NCBI RefSeq assembly: GCF_004122095.1
Contig: NZ_SAWZ01000005.1
Span: 124,001-188,000 of the forward strand
Direction: 5' to 3'
Length of the DNA stretch: 64,000 nucleotides
Source: Pseudoxanthomonas composti
Lineage (GTDB): Bacteria > Pseudomonadota > Gammaproteobacteria > Xanthomonadales > Xanthomonadaceae
A program made the position numbers and the translations under genes. This document shows positions 8,486-17,033 of this stretch, one piece after another. Below the pieces are notes generated by a model. That model was not told the DNA's origin. It worked only from the letters and a program-made list of their open reading frames with translations, and searched no databases. Position 1 is the first letter of the stretch. The number at the start of each line of letters is the position of its first letter.

Positions 8486-9739
8486 TTGGACCACCAGAAC
8501 GCCGATGCGCTGCTGCAGCAGGTCATGGCTCAGATCGGAAGCCGGTCGTCGTCGGTCGATCGCAACGTCGAGCACATCCTGCGCGCCGTCCACGAGCACC
8601 TGCACATGGACGTGGCGTTCATCAGCGAGTTCGGCCCCGACCAACGGGTCTTCCGCCATGTCATCAACGAGAGCGGCCGCCTCAGCCTGCAGGCCGGGGA
8701 CCGCATGTCCATGGAGGACGGCTACTGCCTGAAGGTGGTGGACGGCCGGCTGCCCGAGCTGATCCCGGACACCGCGCAGGTGCCGGCCGCGGTGTCGATT
8801 CCCGACACCCAGGCCATTCCCATCGGCGCCCACCTCAGCGTGCCCATCATCCTGGCCGACGGCCGGCTCTATGGCACGTTCTGCTGCTTCAGCTTCGCGG
8901 CCCGGCCCGACCTGGACGAGCGCGACCTGCACATGATGCGGGCCTTCGCCCAGCTGGCCGCCTCCCAGGTCCAGGGCGACCTGGACAGCCTGCGCGAGCA
9001 TGGGGCCAAGGTCGACCGCATCAATGCGGTGCTGGGCAAGGAGCAGCTGCGCGCGGTCTACCAGCCCATCTACCGCGTCTCCGACGCCGCCATCGTCGGC
9101 GTGGAGTGTCTTTCCCGATTCGATGCCGCACCGCTGCGCGGACCGGACAAGTGGTTCGAGGAGGCCAACGACATCGGCCTGGGCGCGCGCCTGGAACTGC
9201 ACGCCATGACCACCGCGCTGAGCGCGCTGGCCGGCACGCCCGGCGACTTCTACATCTCCATCAACATGTCTCCCAGGACCCTGGTCGGCTGCCGCATCCT
9301 CGACCATCTGCACGGCATCTCGCCGCACCGCCTGGTGGTGGAAATCACCGAACACGCCCTGGTGCTGGACTACCTGCCGCTGAAGGAAACCTTGCGACAC
9401 CTGCGCGAGGCGGGCGTGCGCTTTGCGGTGGACGATGCCGGCGCCGGCTACTCCAACATGCGCCACATTCTCACGTTGCAGCCGGACATCATCAAGCTGG
9501 ACATCAGCCTGACCCGTGGCATCGACACCGACCCGGGCCGCAAGGCGCTGGCTGCGGCGATGGTGGGCTTCAGCCGCCAGACCGAGTGTCACGTGGTGGC
9601 CGAAGGCGTTGAGACACAGCAGGAGCTGGACACCCTGCAGGCGCTGGGGGTGGACCACGTGCAGGGCTATCACCTGTCCCACCCACTGCCGCACGAGGCG
9701 CTGGTGCAAACGCTGCGGGCAAGGGCGCAGCCGAACTGA
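8486..9739 (+). CDS. GAF-EAL cyclic-di-GMP phosphodiesterase
   Basis: 417 residues: an N-terminal GAF sensor (about 15-165) and a C-terminal EAL domain (about 180-415). The signature reads ECLSR at 207-211 rather than EALSR or EVLSR, but the other catalytic elements are present: the Asn in YISINMSP, Glu in VVEITEH, the DDAGAGYSN segment, Lys in IIKLDIS and Glu in VAEGVET. It is therefore probably active and hydrolyses c-di-GMP to pGpG. The start is TTG, chosen because a run of G followed by A lies 5 nt upstream. It stands alone between ppx and the glycosyltransferase; its ligand is unknown. Confidence 0.9.
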   Translation: MDHQNADALLQQVMAQIGSRSSSVDRNVEHILRAVHEHLHMDVAFISEFGPDQRVFRHVINESGRLSLQAGDRMSMEDGYCLKVVDGRLPELIPDTAQVPAAVSIPDTQAIPIGAHLSVPIILADGRLYGTFCCFSFAARPDLDERDLHMMRAFAQLAASQVQGDLDSLREHGAKVDRINAVLGKEQLRAVYQPIYRVSDAAIVGVECLSRFDAAPLRGPDKWFEEANDIGLGARLELHAMTTALSALAGTPGDFYISINMSPRTLVGCRILDHLHGISPHRLVVEITEHALVLDYLPLKETLRHLREAGVRFAVDDAGAGYSNMRHILTLQPDIIKLDISLTRGIDTDPGRKALAAAMVGFSRQTECHVVAEGVETQQELDTLQALGVDHVQGYHLSHPLPHEALVQTLRARAQPN

Positions 9740-9748
9740 ACCCGAACG

Positions 9749-9777
9749 CTGTCATGGGCGCGTCATCACCCTGACAC
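9749..9777 (+). promoter_or_regulatory. PHO-box-like site upstream of the glycosyltransferase/PAP2 pair
   Basis: Three half-sites with an exact 11-bp period: CTGTCAT (9749), GCGTCAT (9760) and CTGACAC (9771). The first is a perfect match to the PhoB half-site consensus CTGTCAT. A -10-like TACATC follows at 9784-9789, the distance expected where a PHO box replaces the -35. The target gene starts at 9826. With phoB 7 kb away this predicts phosphate-starvation control. Confidence 0.6.
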
Positions 9778-9825
9778 GCCCGCTACATCGCGACCGACCA
9801 CGCTAGGCAAAACGTGGAGGCGCGC

Positions 9826-10977
9826 ATGCGGTACGCCATCGTCACCGAGACCTATCCGCCCGAAGTCAACGGCGTCGCCCTGACCGTCCGCGCCCTGGAG
9901 CGCGGGCTGCGCGCGCGCGGGCACCAGGTGCGGGTGGTGCGTCCGCTGCTGGCGGCCGACGAAGAGGCGGTGGCCGAGGACGCGGACACGGTGTTCGTCC
10001 GCGGCGCGGCGCTGCCGCGCTATCCAGGCCTGCGCTTCGGCCTTCCCGCCGGGCGCCGGCTGCGCGCCTGCTTCGATGCGTTCACGCCGGATGCGATCTA
10101 TGTGGCCACGGAAGGCCCCCTGGGCTGGTCGGCCCTGCGCGCGGCAAGGGCCATGGGGATTCCCGCGGCCACCGGCTTCCACACCCGCTTTGATCGCTAC
10201 ATGCGCGACTACGCGCTGCCATCCATGGAGAAACTCGCGCTGGGGTGGATGCGCAGCTTCCATAACCGAGGCCAGGCCACGCTGGTCCCGACCCGCCAGC
10301 TGCAGGACGAGTTGCAGTCGGCCGGCTTTGCCAATGTGGTGCGACTGGCCCGCGCGGTGGATACGCAACATTTCGATCCGACGCACCGCGACGCGGTGCT
10401 GCGTGCGCACTGGTGCGCCGGCGATGGACCGGTGGTAATGCATGTGGGGCGCATCGCCGCGGAGAAGAACCTGGACCTGCTGGTGCGCGCCTTCCGTGCG
10501 TTGCAGCAGCAGTGCCCGGGCGCGCGTCTGGTGTGGGTGGGCGACGGGCCGCAGCGCGCGGCCCTGGCCGCGGCCCATCCGGACTTCATCTTCTGCGGCG
10601 TGCAGCGTGGCGCCGCACTGGCGCGGCATTTCGCCAGCGCCGACCTGTTCCTGTTTCCCAGCCTCAGCGAGACCTTCGGCAACGTGACCCTGGAGGCCAT
10701 GGCCAGCGGGGTGCCGACGGTGGCCTTCGACTATGGCGCGGCCCGCGAGCACCTGCAGGACGGGGTCCACGGCGCGCTGGCGAGCGACGAGCCGGGCTTC
10801 ATCGCCTCGGCCGTGGCCTTGGGCTCGGATCCAGTCATGCGCGCGCGTATGGCCCAGGCCGCGCGCCAGGCCGTGCTGCACTTGCATCCGGCCCAGGTCG
10901 CCGCCGACTTCGACCAGATCCTCCACCACCTCGCCGACCAGGCCGGGAGACCCCATGCGCATGTCGCGACCGCGTGA
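9826..10977 (+). CDS. GT4-family glycosyltransferase, candidate glycolipid synthase
   Basis: 383 residues with two Rossmann halves (GT-B fold). The N-terminus reads TETYPPEVNGVALTV, typical of GT4 enzymes acting on lipid acceptors. The C-terminal half has HVGRIAAEKNLDLLV and the E-x7-E motif ETFGNVTLE that binds the sugar nucleotide. ATG 9826 is preceded by GTGGAGG. The PAP2 phosphatase gene overlaps its 3' end by 23 bp. With a PHO-box-like site upstream, one reading is transfer of a sugar to diacylglycerol during phosphate starvation, as PhoB-controlled glycosyltransferases do in Agrobacterium. The sugar and acceptor are inferred, not visible. Confidence 0.8.
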   Translation: MRYAIVTETYPPEVNGVALTVRALERGLRARGHQVRVVRPLLAADEEAVAEDADTVFVRGAALPRYPGLRFGLPAGRRLRACFDAFTPDAIYVATEGPLGWSALRAARAMGIPAATGFHTRFDRYMRDYALPSMEKLALGWMRSFHNRGQATLVPTRQLQDELQSAGFANVVRLARAVDTQHFDPTHRDAVLRAHWCAGDGPVVMHVGRIAAEKNLDLLVRAFRALQQQCPGARLVWVGDGPQRAALAAAHPDFIFCGVQRGAALARHFASADLFLFPSLSETFGNVTLEAMASGVPTVAFDYGAAREHLQDGVHGALASDEPGFIASAVALGSDPVMRARMAQAARQAVLHLHPAQVAADFDQILHHLADQAGRPHAHVATA

Positions 10978-11506
10978 GCTGATCCATTGGCACGACGCAG
11001 GCTGGTGCCTGCGCACCAATCGCTGGTGCGAGAAGGACCTGGTGCGCCGCTACTTCGCCTGCGTCAGCCGGCTGGGCGATGGCGTGTTCTGGTATGCGCT
11101 GATGGCGGTGCTGGTGCTGGCCGATGGCGAGGACGGCGCCCTCGCCGCCGCGCACATGGCGCTGATCGGCGCGGTCGCCCTGCTGCTCTACAAGGGGCTC
11201 AAGCGCTGGACCCGGCGTCCACGTCCATTCGCCGCCGACGGCCGCATCCGCGCCTGGGTGGCGCCGCTGGATGAATTCAGTTTTCCCTCCGGCCATACGC
11301 TGCATGCGGTGTCCTTCACCATCGTCGCGCTGGCGCACTACCCGATGCTGGCCTTCGCGCTGATTCCCTTCGCCGCCAGCGTCGCCACCTCGCGCGTGGT
11401 GCTCGGCCTGCACTACCCCAGCGACGTGCTGGCCGCCACCGGCATCGCCACGCTGCTGGCGGGCAGCTCGCTGTACCTGTTGCCTGCGGTGCTGATGGTG
11501 GGTTGA
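10955..11506 (+). CDS. PAP2-family membrane phosphatase
   Basis: 183 residues with several membrane segments. The three PAP2 phosphatase motifs are intact: KGLKRWTRRPRPF (KX6RP), PSGHT, and SRVVLGLHYPSD (SRX5HX3D). Such enzymes dephosphorylate phosphatidate, undecaprenyl pyrophosphate or related lipids. The start overlaps the glycosyltransferase gene and has GGGAGA 5 nt upstream; an ATG two codons later is possible. Coupling with a GT4 enzyme suggests it could supply diacylglycerol by cleaving phosphatidic acid; undecaprenyl recycling is the main alternative. Confidence 0.85.
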   Translation: MRMSRPRELIHWHDAGWCLRTNRWCEKDLVRRYFACVSRLGDGVFWYALMAVLVLADGEDGALAAAHMALIGAVALLLYKGLKRWTRRPRPFAADGRIRAWVAPLDEFSFPSGHTLHAVSFTIVALAHYPMLAFALIPFAASVATSRVVLGLHYPSDVLAATGIATLLAGSSLYLLPAVLMVG

Positions 11507-11520
11507 GCTGGCGCGGTGCG

Positions 11521-11945
11521 ACGCCGGCGTTGTCCGGGGCGTGGCGATGGTGGATGGAAGAGCGCCATCCACCCTACGGAGGGTGGAGAACGCGAAGCTT
11601 GTCTACCGTGGCGCTGTGGAGGCATGGCTGACTCGCCCCGCGCTCACGTTGTCCGGGGCGTGGCGATGGTGGATGGAAGAGCGCCATCCACCCTACGTAG
11701 GGTGGACAACGCGGAGCTTGTCCACCGTGGCGCTGTGGAGGCCTGGCTGACTCGCCCCGCGCTCACGTTGTCCGGGGCGTGGCGATGGTGGATGGAAGAG
11801 CGCCATCCACCCTACGTGGGGTGGACAACGCGAAGCTTGTCCACCACGGCGCTCGCGGTGGGAGTGGCACCCGCTGCCCTTACGTCGTTCGCCGCGCGGC
11901 GATGGTGGATGGAAGAGCGCCATCCACCCTCCGGGGGGTGGGCGC
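11521..11945. repeat. REP cluster 1: four tandem units, 117-119 bp period
   Basis: Fills most of the 489 bp between the convergent PAP2 and M28 genes. Palindrome A (GGTGGATGG, 7-nt loop, CCATCCACC) recurs at 11549-11573, 11668-11692, 11787-11811 and 11904-11928. Palindrome B (GGTGGACAA ... TTGTCCACC) follows at 11701-11726 and 11820-11845, with a decayed copy at 11582-11607. A and B abut through CTACGTAG in unit 2. The GTAGGGTGGA edge fits the GTAG-headed REP family of Xanthomonadaceae. Open frames across it are repeat translations, not genes. Confidence 0.85.
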
Positions 11946-11995
11946 GGGGCTTGACCACCAACTGGTGCGGCGATGCACGCGCGCGGTCGCGCTGT

Positions 11996-13612
11996 TTACT
12001 CCTTCAGCAGCGGCTTGCGCGGCAGCTTCTCTTCGCGCATGGCGGCGTTGTAGGCGAAGGAGGCGATGACGGCCGCGGCCTGCTTCAGGTCTTCCGGCAT
12101 GGCGTGGTCGTAGGTGTCCAGGTCGCTGTGATGGACATTGGTGCTGTAGTCCAGGCGGTCCTGCACGAACTGGAACCCCGGCAGGCCGACGCGATCGAAG
12201 GAGATGTGATCGGTGCTGCCGGTATTGCGACTGGTGACGATGGTGGCGCCCAGGTCGTTGAACGGGGCCAGCCAGCTTTCGAAGATCGGCATCACCGCGC
12301 TGTTTTCCTGGGCATAGATGCCGCGGATGCGGCCCGAGCCGTTGTCCAGGTTGAAGTAGGCGGCGAACTTGCCGTACTCCTTGGTGCGCTGCAGCTCGCC
12401 GGTGGGCTCGCGGAAGTAGGCCGGCAGCTTCTTCTGCTCAGGATCGGTCGGCTCGGGATAGGCGGCCAAGTGCTGCTTGACATACTCGCCCGAGCCGATC
12501 AGGCCCTGCTCCTCCCCGCTCCACAAGGCCACGCGGATGGTCCGCTTGGGCTTGGCGCCGACGGCCTTGAGGATACGGATGGCCTCCATCATCACCGCCA
12601 CGCCCGCGCCGTTGTCCGAAGCGCCGGTGCCGGCATGCCAGGAGTCCATGTGCGCACCCAGCATCACCACCTCCTCGGCCTTGCCGCTGCCGGGCAGCTC
12701 GGCGATGGTGTTGTAGCCGGGGTCGTTGCTCTGGCTGGTGAAGTCGGCATCGGAGTTCAGGCGCAGGCGCACGGTCTCCTTGCGCTGCAGGGCGCGCACC
12801 AGCGGATTGTAGTGCTCGGCGGCCACGGCCAGTTCCGGCACGCCCACCGACTCGCCGGCCCGGCGCGAACCGCCACCACCCACGCGCAGGATGCCGTTGT
12901 CCCAGCCGCTGATGCTCAGCGCGGCCAGCGCACCCTCTTCCACCAGGAACTTGTTTTGCGCGGCGGTCATTTCCTGGCGCTCGCGGTAGTCCTTGAGCCG
13001 CTTGGCCTTGTCTTCCGGCTTGACGTCCTTGGGCACGCTGAAGGACAGCAGCTCGGTCAGGCCGGCCTCGTCGTAGCGCTGGGTGTCCGGCTCGGTGCCG
13101 GGCTTGTACTCGCGCGCCTCGCTCAGCAGCACGATCTTGCCGCGCAGCTGGCCCTTATACTTGTCCAGGTCCTTGGGCGTCTTGGCGCTGACCAGGATGG
13201 CCTCGCCTTCCACCGGCCCCTGGGTGCCTGGCGTCCAGGCCTTGGGCACGGCGTGCAGCGGCTGTGCGCGCGGGGACAGCAGTTCCAGGCTGGCGCTGCG
13301 GAACTCCCAGCCGCGGCCGAAGTCATCGAAGGCCTCGTCGTGCACATTGGCCAGGCCCCAGTCCTTGAACTGCTGGCGGGTCCAGGCGTTGGCCTTGGCC
13401 ATGTTGGGCGAGTTGGTCAGGCGCGGGCCGATCTGCTCGGTCAGGTGCTGCAGGGTCTGGGAGACCTGCGAGTGGTGGAAGGCTTCCTGCCGGATCTTGC
13501 CGACCATCTCCATGTCCACCTGCTCGGCTGCCTGCGCCTGGGACAGGCCCATGCTCAGCAAGCCGGCGGCCGCCATGGCCCGGAACAACACACGCTTACG
13601 CATTGCCCTCAT
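11996..13612 (-). CDS. Secreted M28-family metallopeptidase
   Basis: 538 residues with a signal peptide ending SQAQA. The M28 zinc-site segments are recognisable: GAHMDSWHAGTGASDNGAG (His, Asp), the catalytic Glu pair in ALWSGEEQGLIGSG, and later NLDNGSGRIRG and TDHISFD. A PA-like insert lies between the N-terminal region and the peptidase domain. It is probably an exported aminopeptidase or carboxypeptidase. The start at 13612 follows GGGGAAG; an in-frame ATG at 13681 would place 23 unlikely residues before the signal peptide. It converges on REP cluster 1. Confidence 0.9.
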   Translation of the reverse strand: MRAMRKRVLFRAMAAAGLLSMGLSQAQAAEQVDMEMVGKIRQEAFHHSQVSQTLQHLTEQIGPRLTNSPNMAKANAWTRQQFKDWGLANVHDEAFDDFGRGWEFRSASLELLSPRAQPLHAVPKAWTPGTQGPVEGEAILVSAKTPKDLDKYKGQLRGKIVLLSEAREYKPGTEPDTQRYDEAGLTELLSFSVPKDVKPEDKAKRLKDYRERQEMTAAQNKFLVEEGALAALSISGWDNGILRVGGGGSRRAGESVGVPELAVAAEHYNPLVRALQRKETVRLRLNSDADFTSQSNDPGYNTIAELPGSGKAEEVVMLGAHMDSWHAGTGASDNGAGVAVMMEAIRILKAVGAKPKRTIRVALWSGEEQGLIGSGEYVKQHLAAYPEPTDPEQKKLPAYFREPTGELQRTKEYGKFAAYFNLDNGSGRIRGIYAQENSAVMPIFESWLAPFNDLGATIVTSRNTGSTDHISFDRVGLPGFQFVQDRLDYSTNVHHSDLDTYDHAMPEDLKQAAAVIASFAYNAAMREEKLPRKPLLKE

Positions 13613-13706
13613 CGATGCACTTCCCCGTTGCGACGAAACCATCGAGTCTAGGCGCGCGAAGGCCGCGACCGGCCGTGCCATCGGTCATGGCCAGGGCCGG
13701 CATGAT

Positions 13707-14591
13707 TCATTCCAGCGAGGTCACCACCGCCGCGCGCAGGGCCTGCACCTGCTGGCCGCGCCAGTCGCGGTCATTGGCCACCTGCGCCTGGGCGCGGCTG
13801 GCAGCTAGCGCATCGAAATCCAGCTCGGCCATGGCCCAAAGCTGGTCGCCCTCGGTCTGCGCCAGCACGCCATCGGCCGGCAGGCCGACATCCATCGGCG
13901 CCAGCAGTGCCGCCTGGCCAGTGTTGACGTCCAGCGCCGGGCTCCAGGGGGCCAGGCCGGCGGTGACCGACTGGGCCACGAACATCCGGTTCTCCAGCGC
14001 ACGCGCCAGGCAGCCGATGCGCACGCGCGTGGCCCCGGCCTCGGTATCGGTGCAGCTGGGCACCAGCAGCAGGCGCGCGCCGGCTTCCTGCTGGGCGCGT
14101 ACCGGCAGCGGAAACTCGCTGTCGTAGCAGATGGCCACCCCGGCGCGGATGCCGTCGGCCTCGAACACCTTCAGTGCATCGCCGCCCTCGATCAGGCCGG
14201 TGGCCTTCTCAAAGCCGGTCAGCTGCAGCTTGTCCTGCCAGACATGCGCCCCCTGCGGGGTGAACCAGTCGCTGCGGTTGCGATAGCGGCCGTTGTCCTG
14301 CCGCAGCAGGAAGCTGCCGGCGATGATGTGCAGCTTCTGCGCGCGCGCCAGTCGCTCGAACAGCGCCAGCCATTGCGGCCGCAAGGCCTGGGTGGCCTGC
14401 AGCGATTCGGGCAGGCCGGCGCTGATGGAGACCGGGAAGGTCGCGGCCAGCTCCAGCGACAGGTATTCCGGCAACACCGCCAGTTGCGCGCCGGCATCGG
14501 CGGCCTGTTGCAGGACCTGGGCGATGCGCTCGGCGAAGGCGTCGAAGTCCCGCGGCTGGCCAATGGGGTACTTGCAGGCGGCGACCTTCAT
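13707..14591 (-). CDS. Nitrilase-superfamily carbon-nitrogen hydrolase
   Basis: 294 residues. The Glu-Lys-Cys triad of the nitrilase fold is visible: Glu in LPEYLSLE, Lys in WQDKLQLTGFE, and Cys155 in GVAICYDSEFP. The superfamily hydrolyses amides or nitriles; the exact substrate cannot be read here. Its ATG overlaps the stop of the upstream acetyltransferase gene (ATGA), so the two are translationally coupled. In several other bacteria the same two domains occur as one fused protein, supporting a joint role. Confidence 0.88.
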   Translation of the reverse strand: MKVAACKYPIGQPRDFDAFAERIAQVLQQAADAGAQLAVLPEYLSLELAATFPVSISAGLPESLQATQALRPQWLALFERLARAQKLHIIAGSFLLRQDNGRYRNRSDWFTPQGAHVWQDKLQLTGFEKATGLIEGGDALKVFEADGIRAGVAICYDSEFPLPVRAQQEAGARLLLVPSCTDTEAGATRVRIGCLARALENRMFVAQSVTAGLAPWSPALDVNTGQAALLAPMDVGLPADGVLAQTEGDQLWAMAELDFDALAASRAQAQVANDRDWRGQQVQALRAAVVTSLE

Positions 14592-15187
14592 GCTGCCTCC
14601 CAGTCGCGCAGCCAGAAGGTCAGCCAATGGCTCACCTCGCCCAGCCCCTGCTCGCGCCAGTCCAGCTGCATGGCCAGACCGTCCTGCCGGGCATAGCCGC
14701 GCTTGGTCCAGAACGTATCGTTGGCGCGGTAGCTCGGCGGGCAGCGCGGGTCTTCCGGCAGGCGGTCCACCGAGGCGAACGCGGTCCAGCGATAGCCCAG
14801 CCCGTGGGCATGGGCCTCGCGATGATCGAAGAAGGCATGGCCGATGCCGCGCCCCCGCCATTCCGGCAACAGCAGCGACTCGCCGAAATAGAACACCTGT
14901 GCCGGATCCATCCCCTGCGCGGCGAACGGCGCATGGAAGCTTTCGGCATCGTGCAGCAGCGGCAGGCCGGTGGCGGCGCCGACCACCTGGCCCTGCGCCA
15001 TGGCCAGCACGAACAGGCTGTCGCGCGAGGCCGCGTAGGTGGACAGGTACTCGCGCTCGTAGGCGTCATCGCCTTCGTAGAGATAGGGCCAGTCGCGAAA
15101 CACGGCCATGCGCAGCGCCGCGACATCCTCGAGCCAGGGCAGGATTTCCGGCCCGCGGAACAGGCCGATGGTGTGTGGGGCAGTCAT
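14588..15187 (-). CDS. GNAT-family N-acetyltransferase
   Basis: 199 residues with the acetyl-CoA-binding region in FYFGESLLLPEWRGRGIGHAFF, which carries the R/Q-x-x-G-x-G/A motif. It transfers an acetyl group from acetyl-CoA to an unknown amine. It is the first gene of a pair with the nitrilase-like hydrolase, with a 4-bp overlap. A TAGAGT element 6 nt before the ATG, and no ribosome site, suggest a leaderless transcript. Confidence 0.85.
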   Translation of the reverse strand: MTAPHTIGLFRGPEILPWLEDVAALRMAVFRDWPYLYEGDDAYEREYLSTYAASRDSLFVLAMAQGQVVGAATGLPLLHDAESFHAPFAAQGMDPAQVFYFGESLLLPEWRGRGIGHAFFDHREAHAHGLGYRWTAFASVDRLPEDPRCPPSYRANDTFWTKRGYARQDGLAMQLDWREQGLGEVSHWLTFWLRDWEAA

Positions 15188-15193
15188 ACCCGA

Positions 15194-15199
15194 ACTCTA
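15194..15199 (-). promoter_or_regulatory. -10-like element of the GNAT gene (leaderless)
   Basis: TAGAGT on the minus strand lies 6 nt from the ATG at 15187, leaving no room for a leader or a ribosome-binding site. Confidence 0.4.
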
Positions 15200-15202
15200 A
15201 CG

Positions 15203-15238
15203 CAAGGCCCGCGCCGGTTTCCGCCGGAACGGGCCTTG
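15203..15238. terminator. Inverted repeat, possible terminator
   Basis: CAAGGCCCG (15203-15211) pairs with CGGGCCTTG (15230-15238). It lies between the 128-residue gene after creD and the GNAT promoter, a sensible place to end the creD transcript. No T-run follows on either strand, so intrinsic termination is uncertain. Confidence 0.4.
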
Positions 15239-15262
15239 GAATCCCAGAGCGCGGTACGGTCC

Positions 15263-15649
15263 TCAGTCGCGCCAGAGGTAGAGCGCGACCGCCTGTGCCG
15301 GCACCACCACCAGCCAGGCGCGATCATCGCCACGCGTGGTGAAGTGCAGCGTTCCCAGCGGCGCAGGCGCCAGGATGCGACGCCAGGGCCGGTAGTGCCC
15401 CTGCTCGTCGGATCGCTCCGTGGTCTGCGCCCGGTCCAGCACCGATGCCGGATCGTGGCTCAGGCGCTGGCAGGTCTCCTTGCGCAGCAGGAACAGCAAC
15501 GCTCCTGTCGAGGGCCGTCGCAGCGGCAGCAGCAGCGCGGCCAGGCTGGCCGGGGCCAGGAGCCGGGCCGACACCGTGCGCAGGGCCGCGGGCAGCACGC
15601 GTCGGGCGCGGACATGCAGTCCGCCAGGAAGCAGGTGAACCATCGACAT
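15263..15649 (-). CDS. Uncharacterised 128-residue protein, coupled to creD
   Basis: I do not recognise the family. The reading is arginine- and leucine-rich, with a hydrophobic stretch LLAPASLAALLLPL around residues 30-43 and a second (AWLVVVPAQAVALYLW) at the C-terminus. Its ATG overlaps the creD stop as ATGA, so it is translated with CreD and may work with it. Longer readings that extend into creD are artefacts. Coding status is supported by the overlap and its frame. Confidence 0.6.
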   Translation of the reverse strand: MSMVHLLPGGLHVRARRVLPAALRTVSARLLAPASLAALLLPLRRPSTGALLFLLRKETCQRLSHDPASVLDRAQTTERSDEQGHYRPWRRILAPAPLGTLHFTTRGDDRAWLVVVPAQAVALYLWRD

Positions 15650-16971
15650 CACCGCAGCGAGGCCGACAGGTCGTACCAATCGACCTTGCGGGTGATCCAC
15701 ATGACCGCGGCCAGGATGCCGAACAGCAGCAGCGAGCCCATCAGCAGCGCGTTGTCCTCCGAGACCAGCAGCGTGTAGAGCGCGCCATACAGCGCGGTCA
15801 GCGTGGCGGCAAAGCCAGCGGCACGCCACCAACTGCGCAGCACGCCGGACAGATACACCAGCTGCAGGCCGATGCAGGCGATGCTGGACACCAGGTAGGC
15901 CTTCCAGAACACGATGTGCTCGGACAGGCCGATCAGCAGCAGGAAGAAGATCGCCAGGGCCAGGCCGACCAGCAGGTATTGCAGGGGATGGATCGGCAGG
16001 CGCTTGATCAGCTCGAACAGGGCGAAGCCGACGAAGGTCAGCACCACGAACAGGATGCCGTACTTGCTGGCGCGATCGGCCTGGGTATAGACATCGACCG
16101 GATCGACCAGGCTGACCTGCAGGGTCTCCGGCGCCTGGCGCTCCTCCAGCAGCTTGCGCTGGGCATCGCTGGCCAGCGAGGACACCGACCAGCTGGCGTT
16201 GAAGCCATCGGCGGCGACCTGGCGCGTGGCCGGCAGGAAGCTGCCGCTGAAGGAGGGATGCGGCCAGGCCGATTGCAGCGAGATCCGGTTGTCGTCGGCG
16301 ATCGGCGCGATGGACAGGGCCTGCGTGCCGTCCAGCGAGAAGCGCAGCGACACGGTCTTCAGCGCGGGCAGATGGCCCGGCGCCGCCTCGGGCGCGGGGC
16401 TGGGCAGCAGCGCGTGCACGCCCTGGGAAATGCTGGCGAAGGCCTTGCTGCCGGGACGCAGCGCCTGGGCCTTGCCGTCCACTTCCAGGCTCGGCATCTC
16501 GGCCAGGCCGCGCACGTCGCGCACGCCGATCACCAGATACGGCTGGCCATGATGACGCTCGGGCACCAGGTCATAGTCGAGCGGGGCGAACTCGGCCTGC
16601 ACGGTGCTCTGCCACTGATAGACCGGTACGCGGAACAGGCCGATGCGGCGCTCGCTCGGCACCAGCCTGCCGGCGATCGCCAGGCGCCTGGGCGCCTGCA
16701 GCTCGTAGCCTTCGACCGTGCGGCGCTGGCGCTGCGCCTTGCCATCGCTGTCGGTCGTGGTGATCTCTTCGACCTGCGTCCACGGCACCACGCGCACCGG
16801 CCCGATGAAGGTCTGCGCGCCGGCCTTGCTTTCCGAAACACGCTGCACGGCCATGTCGCGGTAGGACTGCCGCTCCTGGATGACCCCGCGCACCAGGGTC
16901 AGCGGAACCAGCAGCAACAGCACCAGGGCGCCGACCGTGGCGCAGCGCAATAGCAGACGGAAGGATTTCAT
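15649..16971 (-). CDS. creD: Inner membrane protein CreD
   Basis: 440 residues: one N-terminal membrane helix (about 7-27), a large periplasmic domain, and five or six helices in the C-terminal third. This is the CreD layout. CreD is the main output of the CreBC two-component system and affects envelope integrity and beta-lactam response in enterobacteria and Stenotrophomonas. Start 16971 is preferred; an in-frame ATG at 17001 falls in the likely -10 element. A cre-tag-like direct repeat lies 69 bp upstream. A small coupled gene follows. Confidence 0.92.
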   Translation of the reverse strand: MKSFRLLLRCATVGALVLLLLVPLTLVRGVIQERQSYRDMAVQRVSESKAGAQTFIGPVRVVPWTQVEEITTTDSDGKAQRQRRTVEGYELQAPRRLAIAGRLVPSERRIGLFRVPVYQWQSTVQAEFAPLDYDLVPERHHGQPYLVIGVRDVRGLAEMPSLEVDGKAQALRPGSKAFASISQGVHALLPSPAPEAAPGHLPALKTVSLRFSLDGTQALSIAPIADDNRISLQSAWPHPSFSGSFLPATRQVAADGFNASWSVSSLASDAQRKLLEERQAPETLQVSLVDPVDVYTQADRASKYGILFVVLTFVGFALFELIKRLPIHPLQYLLVGLALAIFFLLLIGLSEHIVFWKAYLVSSIACIGLQLVYLSGVLRSWWRAAGFAATLTALYGALYTLLVSEDNALLMGSLLLFGILAAVMWITRKVDWYDLSASLR

Positions 16972-17033
16972 CGACAGGGGCCCGATCAGGAAGGTGGGCA
17001 TAGCCTGTGCGCGCTAGGTGGGCTGGGTTTGTG

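Noticed and set aside
11516-11995. Open frames in REP cluster 1 that seem to start a plus-strand gene of 711 residues
   Set aside because: They translate the repeat, then run antisense through the M28 peptidase.
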